Below, one piece after another: positions 50,571 to 58,346 of a stretch of 64,000 nucleotides of DNA (the first letter of the stretch is position 1; every line of letters starts with the position of its first letter). The notes under the pieces were generated by a model. That model was not told the DNA's origin, searched no databases, and was given only the letters and a program-made list of their open reading frames with translations. The translations under genes were made by a program, and so were the position numbers. Source of the stretch: UBA5314 sp040217815 (GTDB taxonomy: Bacteria; Bacillota; Syntrophomonadia; Syntrophomonadales; Syntrophomonadaceae). The DNA is taken from contig JBEHWI010000001.1 in the NCBI GenBank assembly GCA_040217815.1, forward strand, positions 124,001 through 188,000, read 5' to 3'.

Positions 50571-51018
50571 GAGCCTGTTTTATGTCATCCTTCCCCCGCG
50601 ATACTGCTTCGAGACCGCGGCGGAGTACTATTTCCATATGGGCCAGGACCCCTTCCGCATATTCGTTGGCATCCCGCCTGATCTCAACCGCGACTTCTTC
50701 GGCTTTGGAAACGATCTCTTCAGCTACTTTCATGGCCTGCTGGGTTATTTCGTTCTCATCAACCATACGAGCTACTTTATCCTTGGACATTTCAAAATAT
50801 TGCTCCGCTTCGTCGCAGGCTTCTCTGACAATCCGTTCCTTTTCATTTAGGACCAATTTGGCCGTCTCCAGCTCTTCCGGTAATATGGCGCGTATACGAT
50901 CCAGGCGGTCGAGGAACTTGTGGGTTTCGACGATTACTTTGCCATTGGAAAACGGAAACTTTTTACTCTCTTTAATGATCAATTCCATTTCATCAAGAAC
51001 GCGATATATCTCCATCAT
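50551..51018 (-). CDS. Coiled-coil protein of unknown function downstream of rsmD
   Basis: 155 residues, almost entirely helical and charged (VLNEKERIVREACDEAEQYF; ITQQAMKVAEEIVSKAEEVAVEIRR), resembling the stalk helices of ATP synthase b subunits and DivIVA-like proteins. No membrane segment or catalytic motif. Overlaps the end of rsmD by 26 bases, so coupled to it. I do not assign a function. Confidence 0.75.
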   Translation of the reverse strand: MMEIYRVLDEMELIIKESKKFPFSNGKVIVETHKFLDRLDRIRAILPEELETAKLVLNEKERIVREACDEAEQYFEMSKDKVARMVDENEITQQAMKVAEEIVSKAEEVAVEIRRDANEYAEGVLAHMEIVLRRGLEAVSRGKDDIKQALKTGDF

Positions 51019-51586
51019 TGCCCTTTTCCTCCTTATCCATGTGATAATAATGCAAAATAGACTCCCCGTATTGATTTATCCGGGTTCGAGAAAGATTTTC
51101 ATAACGGTCTGCCATAATCATTTTGCGCTGGGTCCGCAGAATTACGAGCCCCCCGGGGGCCAAAAGGCGCGCCGGCCCGAGCGCAACCATTATTTTGCCA
51201 AAGATACTTTCCTGGTTAAAGGGAGGGTCTACATATATATAGTCAAATTGTACTGCATTTCTTTCCAGGACCCTTAAAGCATGAAATACATCATGACCAA
51301 AAATTCTAAATCCCTCGGAAAAACCGCAATTTTTTATATTCTCAAGTATTACCCCTATAGCTGCCCGATCATTATCTACAAAAAATACAGGGTGGGCTCC
51401 CCTGCTTAAAGCTTCAATACCGACACTGCCACTTCCTGCAAAAAGGTCCAGAAAAGCAGCTTCATAAACCCCAGGTCCCAAAACGTTGAACAATGCTTCT
51501 TTAATCATGTCCGTTATAGGACGTGTTTTCATGCCCCGTGGGGCATTTAACCTCTTACCTTTGGCCTTACCGGCAATAACTCTCAA
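50993..51586 (-). CDS. rsmD: 16S rRNA (guanine966-N2)-methyltransferase RsmD
   Basis: 197 residues. MRVIAGKAKGKRLNAPRG, SAM loop DLFAGSGSVGIEALSRGA and catalytic YVDPPFNQ are the family hallmarks. In most Firmicutes rsmD is followed by coaD; here a coiled-coil gene follows and coaD is 10 kb away at 61382. Confidence 0.95.
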   Translation of the reverse strand: MRVIAGKAKGKRLNAPRGMKTRPITDMIKEALFNVLGPGVYEAAFLDLFAGSGSVGIEALSRGAHPVFFVDNDRAAIGVILENIKNCGFSEGFRIFGHDVFHALRVLERNAVQFDYIYVDPPFNQESIFGKIMVALGPARLLAPGGLVILRTQRKMIMADRYENLSRTRINQYGESILHYYHMDKEEKGNDGDISRS

Positions 51587-51726
51587 AAAGGCCCATCTCC
51601 TTTTAATGTTTCGCCGTATTGTATAACTTGCCCTTTATAGGAAATAAGAAAATTTTATTAATTTTAACATAAAAATTTTTGTTTGCCCGTGTATAATGTT
51701 TACCTTGAGCGGTAATCATATTAGCA

Positions 51727-51743
51727 CCAGATTAAATCTGGTA
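51727..51743. repeat. Palindrome upstream of gpr
   Basis: ACCAGAT-TAA-ATCTGGT, a perfect 7-bp inverted repeat between a TATAAT-like hexamer (51692) and the gpr leader terminator. Could be an operator; no known site matches. Confidence 0.4.
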
Positions 51744-51786
51744 AACAAACCCTCCCCAACAACTTTACAAAATTCTCCTCTCCCCA

Positions 51787-51822
51787 AAAATGGCGGTCCT
51801 TGTGGCCGCCATTTTATTGTCC
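51787..51822 (+). terminator. Terminator-like hairpin upstream of gpr
   Basis: AAAATGGCGG and CCGCCATTTT flank TCCTTGTGG, followed by ATTGT. It lies just before gpr and isolates it from any plus-strand transcript starting near 51700. Confidence 0.7.
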
Positions 51823-51877
51823 CCTTTCGCATAATTCTCAATTGGGAGTTGATACTAAGCTAAAGGAGGTGTCTACC

Positions 51878-52837
51878 ATACAAGACTTAATTAAGGAATT
51901 TAACCTCAATCTGGACCTAGCGGTTGAAGCCAAAGACCTCGTAAGAGGCGCAACCGGTCGGGAAATCGCGGGAGTGGAAGAACAGGTCGAAAAACTGGAA
52001 CAATGCAAGGTAACGACCATCAAAATTACCACCGACGAGGGCGCCAAACAAATTGGCAAGCCCCGGGGAACCTACATTACTATCGAGTCTCCTCCTTTGA
52101 AAATAAACGACCCCTACGTAAAAGAGGAGATAATCGGGGCCATGGGCAAAGGTATTCAAGGCCTATTGGGTGGAAGGCTCAATCCCCAGGATACGGTTTT
52201 GCTGGTTGGCCTGGGCAACTGGCGGGCTACAGCCGACTCCCTGGGTCCCAAATTTATTGAATACAGCCCTATAACACGGCATTACCATCAATATGCTCCC
52301 GATGCCCTGGTGGAAGGAATGCGCCCCACCTGCGGAATAGCCCCTGGAGTCCTGGGTATAACCGGATTGGAGACCTTTGAAGTTATAAAGGGGGTCGTAG
52401 AAAAGGTCAACCCGGCGGTTTTATTTGTGGTCGACGCCCTAGCCGCACAAAACGTCGATCGCATCGGCAACAGTATTCAGATCTCCGATACAGGTATTCA
52501 GCCAGGTTCAGGAATTGGGAATGTACGGCATGCCCTCAACCAGGATGAGCTCGGCATTCCGGTGATTGCCATCGGCTGCCCGACCATTGTAAATGCCCTG
52601 GTTATCGCCGGCCAGGCTGTAAAGCAATTCTGCCTCAACAGCGGGGCCATGTACGATGAACCCAAATCAAATGAGGCAATAAAACAAATCCTATCTATAT
52701 ATGGGGGAAGCCTGGCAGTTACACCCAAGGAAGTAGATGAAATAATCGAAAACAGCGCCCGGATCATCTCCATGGGCGTAGCTACCGCCCTGTTTCCCAA
52801 TATCTCTCAGGAGCAGTTGGAGCTCTATGCAACTTAG
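51878..52837 (+). CDS. gpr: Spore germination protease GPR
   Basis: Aspartic-type endoprotease that degrades alpha/beta SASPs at germination; about 319 residues plus propeptide uncertainty. Motifs: NLDLAVEAKDLVRGATGREI, GKPRGTYITIESPPL, VLLVGLGNWRATADSLGPK, FVVDALAAQNVDRIG, IPVIAIGCPTIVNA. Start is a problem: AAAGGAGGTG (51862-51871) points with ideal 8-base spacing to ATA at 51878. GTG at 51869 overlaps that site, and TTG at 51842 lacks one. I give ATA with reservation. The TAG stop is formed by the first three bases of repeat element 1. An alpha/beta SASP gene, its likely substrate, is 330 bases downstream. Confidence 0.9.
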   Translation: MQDLIKEFNLNLDLAVEAKDLVRGATGREIAGVEEQVEKLEQCKVTTIKITTDEGAKQIGKPRGTYITIESPPLKINDPYVKEEIIGAMGKGIQGLLGGRLNPQDTVLLVGLGNWRATADSLGPKFIEYSPITRHYHQYAPDALVEGMRPTCGIAPGVLGITGLETFEVIKGVVEKVNPAVLFVVDALAAQNVDRIGNSIQISDTGIQPGSGIGNVRHALNQDELGIPVIAIGCPTIVNALVIAGQAVKQFCLNSGAMYDEPKSNEAIKQILSIYGGSLAVTPKEVDEIIENSARIISMGVATALFPNISQEQLELYAT

Positions 52838-53098
52838 TACAACATTCCGTATATTCAATGCACACAATTTAGGCAGGTTTTTCCAAATTGCCGTGTTGTC
52901 GTCAATACGTCCAGTATTACTCGTTCCTTGACGCCCATGGACGTGCTAATGCGGCGACGATCATGGACGGTCTAGTGCAAGCGATGTCTACGGACGGACA
53001 AGTGCAGCGATGCCAGGACGGCAAGGAGCTGCCGACCACCTTGTATTTCGAGAAAACCTGCTACAACTTATGTACACAATATACGGAACGTTGTACTA
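52835..53098 (-). repeat. Structured intergenic element, copy 1
   Basis: 264 bp closed by 21-bp inverted arms (52835-52855, starting TAGTACAACATTCCG; 53078-53098) with one mismatch. Further inner pairings are TGCACACAA/TTATGTACA (52859-52867, 53068-53076) and GCAGGTTTT/AAAACCTGC (52873-52881, 53053-53061). The core, shared with copies 2 and 3, is read on the minus strand: GAGTAATACTGGACGTATTG at 52922-52903. In that sense all deviations in the arms are G-U. Hairpin A reads TGCC-GTCCT-GGCA at 53023-53011. The arm supplies the stop codon of gpr. No open frame of note. Confidence 0.85.
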
Positions 53099-53113
53099 GC
53101 AAATAAAATGAAA

Positions 53114-53140
53114 ACAAGCGGATATAATTGATCCGCTTGT
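53114..53140. terminator. Bidirectional terminator between element 1 and the SASP gene
   Basis: ACAAGCGGAT and ATCCGCTTGT, perfect 10-bp arms around ATAATTG, with CTATTTTT on the plus side and TTTTCATTTTATTT on the minus side. Confidence 0.85.
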
Positions 53141-53172
53141 CTATTTTTAGATTTTAATTTATTCTACAACAA

Positions 53173-53379
53173 TTATTTCACGGTGTTGGCCTTGCCCTGC
53201 TGGTAAGAGTAAATCATTTTCTTAACCATTTGTCCGCCGATGCTGCCGGCCTGCTGAGAAGTCAGGTCTCCATTGTAGCCCTGCTTCAAGCTTACTCCGA
53301 CTTCGGATGCAGCTTCCATCTTGAACTGATCCATAGCGGCGCGTGCCTGCGGTACCAAAATCTTATTGCTTCTTGCCAT
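53173..53379 (-). CDS. Alpha/beta-type small acid-soluble spore protein
   Basis: 68 residues binding and protecting spore DNA. MARSNKILVPQARAAMDQFKMEAASEVGV holds the GPR cleavage site region (EAASEVGV) and GYNGDLTSQQAGSIGGQMVKKMI is the second conserved block. ATG at 53379 has AAGGAGG 8 bases upstream. It should be made in the forespore under SigG. Its protease gpr is nearby. Confidence 0.93.
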   Translation of the reverse strand: MARSNKILVPQARAAMDQFKMEAASEVGVSLKQGYNGDLTSQQAGSIGGQMVKKMIYSYQQGKANTVK

Positions 53380-53452
53380 TTTGTTCACCTCCTTTGTGTG
53401 ATGTAGTCATATTTTTTCCCCGCCGGCGGCTAATATGCTAGAAGTATTTTCA

Positions 53453-53581
53453 TTACTTTTTAAATTCTTTCTCATTTTCATCCGTTTTCGACTTTTTATT
53501 TATAACAATTTCCTGAGCGATTTCATATTTGAGCCTGCTTAAAGGGTCAGGCTTGGGACTTATCCTCTTGTCATCCACCAT
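53453..53581 (-). CDS. Short SASP-like protein (42 aa)
   Basis: MVDDKRISPKPDPLSRLKYE followed by IAQEIVINKK and a charged tail; 42 residues. The segment LSRLKYEIAQEI matches the first conserved block of alpha/beta SASPs (LDRMKYEIAxEIG), but the second block is absent. GGAGG lies 6-7 bases upstream of ATG. It directly precedes the full SASP gene on the same strand. Called a divergent or degenerate SASP relative; no GPR site is obvious. Confidence 0.6.
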   Translation of the reverse strand: MVDDKRISPKPDPLSRLKYEIAQEIVINKKSKTDENEKEFKK

Positions 53582-53594
53582 TTTGCCTCCTTTC

Positions 53595-53624
53595 AAAAAA
53601 AATGACTGCCCTCTTTAAGGCAGT
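53595..53624 (-). terminator. Terminator of recG
   Basis: ACTGCC (53605-53610) and GGCAGT (53619-53624) form a hairpin followed on the minus strand by CATTTTTTTT. Confidence 0.8.
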
Positions 53625-53667
53625 ACTATTTTTAGGCTTTTTATTTCAATTTATTTAAATATAATTG

Positions 53668-55698
53668 CTAATTAAATGAAACATCTTCGGGTTTAACGAA
53701 TTTTCGCTCGAAATATTCGTTCATTACTGAAGAGTCGGGGGCATAGTTCCTGGCCAAATCCAGACTCAATTCTATAAGTTCCCGGTCTTCCAGCAGGTCG
53801 ACCACTTTAAATTGGTTTATGCCATGCTGTTTAAAACCTAGTATCTCTCCTGGACCGCGTATAGCCATGTCTTCTTGGGCCAAATAGAACCCGTCGCTGC
53901 TTCTTTCCATGGCCTGTAGACGCCTCCAGGCATCCTCAGTGCGCGGATTGGACAGGAGCAGGCAAAATGACTGCCGGGAGCCTCTTCCCACCCGCCCCCG
54001 AAGCTGGTGCAGCTGGGAAAGGCCGAACCGTTCGGCATGCTCTACCACCATTATAGTGGCCGACGGGACATCAACCCCTACCTCAACAACCGTAGTGGAA
54101 ACCAGTGCTTTGATGTGCCCCTTTTTAAAGTCTTCCATTACTTGATCCTTCTGGGCCGGGCGAAGCCGGCCATGAACCATGCCAACTTGCAGTTCCTTCA
54201 GAATACCCTGCTTGAGCTCGGCAAAAAGAGTTTCAGCAGCCTTTAGATCCTGGTCTTCGGACTCCTCCACCAGGGGGCAGATTATATACGCCTGTGTGCC
54301 GGCCTGGCTAAGCAGTTTGTCGCGCAGCCAGCTGTAAACCTGCTCTCGTTTATTTTCGGCCACCACCCTGGTCTTTACCGGCTTGCGCCCCGGGGGCAGT
54401 TCATCAATGACTGCCAGGTCCAGATCGCCGTAGAGAGTCAGCGCCAGGGTACGAGGTATGGGGGTTGCAGTCATAATTAGAAGGTCCGGGTTTGGTCCCT
54501 TTATTCCTAAACGAGCTCGCTGTTTGACGCCAAAACGATGCTGCTCGTCAATCACGACCAGTCCAAGCTCTTGAAAATTTATATCCTCTTGCAGCAGGGC
54601 ATGAGTCCCCACCAGTAGGTCCAGGCTGCCTTGGGCCAGGCTCTGTACGATCTGTTGACGCTCAGCGGTCCCAGTGGCTCCTCTAAGGCAAGCCGCAGTA
54701 AGCCCGTAAGGTTCCAGGAACTGTCTCAAAGCCTGGAAATGCTGCTTGGCAAGTATATCAGTGGGTACCATCATAGCCGCCTGGCACCCACTATCTACTG
54801 CCTGGGCCATAGCCAGAAGAGCTATTATGGTTTTTCCGGCCCCGACATCTCCCTGCAAAAGACGGTTCATAGGATGGGATGACTCCATATCATTTAAAAT
54901 CAGGTTCAGGACCCGCTGCTGGGCTTTGGTCAGGCCAAAAGGCAGGCCGTCCACGATCTTATTCACCAGACCGCTTCTGGCCTGGTGGGAAACTCCGTTA
55001 ACCCGGCCAACCTTGCGTCGCTGCCAGAGCTCATAGTGGAAAAGGAAAAGCTCCTCCAGAGCCAGGCGCCGGCGAGCCTTTTGGCAGGCTTCCAGGCTGG
55101 ACGGGAAATGTATATTGTAAAACGCGTAGTTTATATCACATAACTGATAGCGGTCGCGCACTGACGAATCAAAAATCTCCGGATAATAGACCAACCTTTC
55201 CTGCAAAGCCTGGTTTACCAACGCCCGCATAGCTTTCTGAGTCAATCCGCTGCTAAGCGGGTAGACCGGTAGAATACGCAAGGCTTGATTTTCCTCCTCC
55301 AAAACCTCGTATTCGCTGACATAAAACACCGGCTGGCCTCCGTAGCTTCCCAAACGACCGCTCAGGAACAGGCTGTGGCCTGGTTTGATCAGCCTTGATA
55401 GAAAGGCTTGATTGAACCATACAGCCGGGAGGGTTCCACTGTTGTCCTGTATTAAAGCTCTGAAAACCGGATGTCTGCGAGTTCTGCGTGTGTCTACTGT
55501 CACAACCCGCCCTACAATGCTCGATTTTTCTGTCGGTGCCAGCCCGCCAATCGTTTTAACATGGCTCTGATCAAAATAAGCCCGGGGTATATGCCAGAAA
55601 AGGTCAAACACATCTACTATCCCAAGGCGCGCCAGGTAGTCGCTGCGCCGGGGACCTACTCCCTTGAGAAATTGAACTTTTTCCAACAAGGGCTCCAT
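53668..55698 (-). CDS. recG: ATP-dependent DNA helicase RecG
   Basis: Branch-migrating helicase acting on stalled forks and recombination intermediates. 676 residues: N-terminal wedge OB domain (KSSIVGRVVTVDTRRTRRHPVF), Walker A MNRLLQGDVGAGKTIIALLAMAQ, DEQHRFG (motif II), ITATPIPRTLALT, and C-terminal RVGRGSRQSFCLLL with the TRG region. Preceded upstream by fakA, but repeat element 2 lies between the two genes. Confidence 0.96.
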   Translation of the reverse strand: MEPLLEKVQFLKGVGPRRSDYLARLGIVDVFDLFWHIPRAYFDQSHVKTIGGLAPTEKSSIVGRVVTVDTRRTRRHPVFRALIQDNSGTLPAVWFNQAFLSRLIKPGHSLFLSGRLGSYGGQPVFYVSEYEVLEEENQALRILPVYPLSSGLTQKAMRALVNQALQERLVYYPEIFDSSVRDRYQLCDINYAFYNIHFPSSLEACQKARRRLALEELFLFHYELWQRRKVGRVNGVSHQARSGLVNKIVDGLPFGLTKAQQRVLNLILNDMESSHPMNRLLQGDVGAGKTIIALLAMAQAVDSGCQAAMMVPTDILAKQHFQALRQFLEPYGLTAACLRGATGTAERQQIVQSLAQGSLDLLVGTHALLQEDINFQELGLVVIDEQHRFGVKQRARLGIKGPNPDLLIMTATPIPRTLALTLYGDLDLAVIDELPPGRKPVKTRVVAENKREQVYSWLRDKLLSQAGTQAYIICPLVEESEDQDLKAAETLFAELKQGILKELQVGMVHGRLRPAQKDQVMEDFKKGHIKALVSTTVVEVGVDVPSATIMVVEHAERFGLSQLHQLRGRVGRGSRQSFCLLLSNPRTEDAWRRLQAMERSSDGFYLAQEDMAIRGPGEILGFKQHGINQFKVVDLLEDRELIELSLDLARNYAPDSSVMNEYFERKFVKPEDVSFN

Positions 55699-55763
55699 TA
55701 TTTCCCCCTTGAAAATAAAAGGTTAAGTCAGAAAAAGATCTTCTGAAATAACCTTTACGAAGC

Positions 55764-55977
55764 TGGTGGTCTGTAACATCTAAAAGTTTAGGTTATCCGC
55801 CGAGAAATTTTCACAGGGCAAGGCGGGCGGCGGCTCCTTGGCGTCCTGCCATCGCCGTATTAGCCCGTCCATGGGCGTCAAGGAGTGAGTAATACTGGAC
55901 GTATTGCGATTGACGACAACGCAGCCCTGCGGAAATTTGGCGGTGGGAACCAAATTTTTAGGTGTTACAGACCACCA
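55764..55977 (+). repeat. Structured intergenic element, copy 2
   Basis: 214 bp closed by 26-bp inverted arms (55764-55789 starting TGGTGGTCTGTAACATC; 55952-55977) with two deviations, both G-U on the plus strand. Inner pairings continue: GGTT/AACC, CCGCC/GGCGG, AAATTT/AAATTT, CAGGGC/GCCCTG. The core, read on plus, has hairpin A TGGC-GTCCT-GCCA (55839-55851), hairpin B GCCC-GTCCAT-GGGC, and GAGTAATACTGGACGTATTG (55887-55906) nested inside CGTCAA/TTGACG. It lies between fakA and recG, 5 bases from the fakA stop. Confidence 0.85.
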
Positions 55978-55982
55978 TTCTT

Positions 55983-57623
55983 CTATTCAACAGCAATAAG
56001 GTAATTGTAGTGGGGCTGCCCTCCAAAATGGCTTTCTATTTCACAGTCCGGATACAGCTCCTTAATATATCCAACCGTATTGTCGGCTTCTTCAGACGTG
56101 GTATCCTCACCGTAAAAAACACTTATCAACTCATTGTGATCCTCAAGCATCTTTTCCAGGACCATTTTTATCATGTCATCCATTACCATACCCGCTGCCA
56201 CAATTTTATCGCCCACCAGGCCTATAATATCGCCTTCTTTTATTTCAATACCGTTTACATGTGAATCTCTTACCGCGCGGGTAATTTCCGCATATTTGAC
56301 GCTGTCAGCAATCTCAACCATAGCCTCTTTTACTGCATCAATGGCACCGTCCGGTTCATAGGCCACCATAGCGCTGATCCCCTGGACCACTGAACGGGTT
56401 GGAAGCACATATACCGGAGTTTCAGAGAACTGCTGAACCTGTTGGGCGGCCAAAATGACATTGCCATTATTGGGCAATATAATTATGTTTTCCGCCTTAA
56501 TGCGCTTACATGCTTGCAATAAGTCCTCGGTACTCGGGTTCATGGTCTGTCCGCCCCAAACTACCTGATCAACACCCAGGCTGTCCAGGATACGATTCAT
56601 CCCTTCCCCGGCTGCTACCGCTACAACTCCTATTTTCTTGGGGGCAGCTTCCGGTTTATTCTCAGGCTCTTCGCTATTGAGAAGCAGAAGATGTTCGTGG
56701 GTTTCTTCCAGCATGTTATTTATCTTTATATCACTCAGACTTCCCCACTGCAGACAGGTTTCCAGGACCTTTCCGGGGTGGTTGCTGTGAATATGCACTT
56801 TAATCAGTTCATCTTCCCCGACTACCAGCATGGAATCCCCCAGGGGAGCCAGGTGGTCTTTAATATCAGCGCTGTCCAGGTCTTTCCCCGACAACAACAA
56901 TTCGGTGCAATACTGGTATTCCAGCTGCACATTATCAAAAGCCTGGCCCATACTCCTTATAGGACGGGTGTCGCGATAGAGATCTAGGGAAAGCTCTTTT
57001 TCCTGGGCAACCCCTTCAACCATCCCCTGCAGGAAATAAATCAGACCCTGCCCACCAGCATCTACCACTCCCGCCTCTTTCAAGATGGGCAGCATGGTGG
57101 GAGTCTTCTCCAGGGTACGCTCCCCTACCCTAATCCCTTCAAGTAAAACCGCCAGTATATCGTCACTCTGCCTGGCTTTTGCTTCGCAGGCTTTGGCAAC
57201 TTCCCGTATTACAGTTAAAATCGTACCTTCAACTGGCTTCATAACGGCTTCGTAGGCTGTATCTGAGCCCATCTTTAAAGCCATGGCCAGATCCATGGCC
57301 CGGACTTCCTCTTTCCCTTCCAGCATCTTCGCAAACCCGCGAAAAACCTGGGATAAAATTACGCCGGAGTTTCCCCTGGCGCCCATGAGCGACCCGGTGG
57401 ATAGGGCTTTGGCAAGTTTACCAAGGCTCTGTTCGGATGACTTTTCACCTTCCTTAACGGCTGATAACAGGGTCAAATACATATTGGTTCCGGTGTCTCC
57501 ATCAGGCACCGGAAATACGTTAAGGAGATCGACCCGATCGCGGTTGTGCTCCAGCTTGATGCAGCCCGCTTTAACGCCTCTAACCAGGTCCTTCCCTGTA
57601 ATGCTTAACAGGCTCAACTCCAT
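55983..57623 (-). CDS. fakA: Fatty acid kinase catalytic subunit FakA (YloV, DAK2 family)
   Basis: Phosphorylates fatty acids bound to FakB for phospholipid synthesis. 546 residues: N-terminal DhaL/DAK2 nucleotide domain (LNVFPVPDGDTGTNMYLTLL with Asp ligands; STGSLMGARGNSGVILSQVFRGF; VDAGGQGLIYFLQGM), a middle domain and C-terminal DegV-like fold (IVAAGMVMDDMIKMVLEKM). Start at 57623 lies 13 bases after asp23, the usual asp23-fakA pair. No fakB in this window. Confidence 0.92.
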   Translation of the reverse strand: MELSLLSITGKDLVRGVKAGCIKLEHNRDRVDLLNVFPVPDGDTGTNMYLTLLSAVKEGEKSSEQSLGKLAKALSTGSLMGARGNSGVILSQVFRGFAKMLEGKEEVRAMDLAMALKMGSDTAYEAVMKPVEGTILTVIREVAKACEAKARQSDDILAVLLEGIRVGERTLEKTPTMLPILKEAGVVDAGGQGLIYFLQGMVEGVAQEKELSLDLYRDTRPIRSMGQAFDNVQLEYQYCTELLLSGKDLDSADIKDHLAPLGDSMLVVGEDELIKVHIHSNHPGKVLETCLQWGSLSDIKINNMLEETHEHLLLLNSEEPENKPEAAPKKIGVVAVAAGEGMNRILDSLGVDQVVWGGQTMNPSTEDLLQACKRIKAENIIILPNNGNVILAAQQVQQFSETPVYVLPTRSVVQGISAMVAYEPDGAIDAVKEAMVEIADSVKYAEITRAVRDSHVNGIEIKEGDIIGLVGDKIVAAGMVMDDMIKMVLEKMLEDHNELISVFYGEDTTSEEADNTVGYIKELYPDCEIESHFGGQPHYNYLIAVE

Positions 57624-57636
57624 TTTCCTCCCCGAC

Positions 57637-57993
57637 TTATCCTAATACTTTCACGCCTTTGACGTTGACATTCACTGCGGCCACCGGGAGTCCTGCTTTA
57701 TCTTCCAGCATATAAGCCACTTTTTGCATGACACTATGTGATACTTCCAATATTTTAACACCATAGATTACAATTACAAATACATCTATAATGAGCCCCG
57801 TATCTGAACCTTTAACGGTTACTCCTTTCCTGACCGAGTCAATGCCCAGGATGCTTCCAATTCCCGACTGAATATCCTGCGCTACCATACCTACCAGTCC
57901 GTAGCAGTCTACTGCCGCCAGCCCGGCCAGGGTCTCTACAACTTCACGGGAAACCTCAATGCTTCCATACTCGTTATTCTTAATGTTAAACAT
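57637..57993 (-). CDS. Asp23/Gls24 family envelope stress protein (YloU)
   Basis: 118 residues: GSIEVSREVVETLAGLAAVDCYGLVGMV, then VKGSDTGLIIDVFVIVIYGVKI and a C-terminal VNVNVKGVKVLG. Typical Asp23-domain protein beside fakA; relatives are membrane-tethered stress proteins linked to fatty-acid use. GGAGG lies upstream of the ATG. Confidence 0.92.
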   Translation of the reverse strand: MFNIKNNEYGSIEVSREVVETLAGLAAVDCYGLVGMVAQDIQSGIGSILGIDSVRKGVTVKGSDTGLIIDVFVIVIYGVKILEVSHSVMQKVAYMLEDKAGLPVAAVNVNVKGVKVLG

Positions 57994-58057
57994 TAGAAAC
58001 CCCTCCTAAACCAATATACTTGTTTTTATTCTACAGCTTTAACTCGATTCCTCCTTC

Positions 58058-58086
58058 TTGCCCTTCTCCCAACCCTCTGGTATAAT
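58058..58086 (+). promoter_or_regulatory. Promoter of rpmB
   Basis: TTGCCC (58058-58063) and TATAAT (58081-58086), 17-base spacer. Confidence 0.7.
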
Positions 58087-58117
58087 ATTAAGGTGCGAAT
58101 TGAGAGGAGGCAAACAT

Positions 58118-58306
58118 ATGGCAAAATGTGTGGTTTGCGATAAGAGCGTAACATTTGGCAAGAAATATAGCCACTCCCATATCAGAACCAACCGGGAATG
58201 GAAGCCCAATGTTCAGCGGGTTAAAGTGTTGATAAACGGCACTCCTCAAAAGGCTTATGTGTGCACCCGCTGCCTGCGTTCTGGAAAAGTTGAACGCGCG
58301 TTATAG
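58118..58306 (+). CDS. rpmB: 50S ribosomal protein L28
   Basis: 62 residues: MAKCVVCDKSVTFGKKYSHS, RTNREWKPNVQRVK and CTRCLRSGKVERAL; the four Cys make it the zinc-binding form. ATG at 58118 is 7 bases after GAGGAGG. Divergent from asp23-fakA-recG, as in Bacillus. Confidence 0.95.
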   Translation: MAKCVVCDKSVTFGKKYSHSHIRTNREWKPNVQRVKVLINGTPQKAYVCTRCLRSGKVERAL

Positions 58307-58313
58307 ACCCACG

Positions 58314-58346
58314 GCCTTAGAGTAAGCTCTAAGGCTTTTCGCTTTT
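58314..58346 (+). terminator. Terminator of rpmB
   Basis: GCCTTAGAG (58314-58322) and CTCTAAGGC (58327-58335) around TAAG, then TTTTCGCTTTTT. It overlaps the 3' end of the convergent hslO. Confidence 0.85.

Noticed and set aside
52888..53106. 72-codon frame across element 1
   Set aside because: Runs antisense to the structured core and is not present in the other copies.
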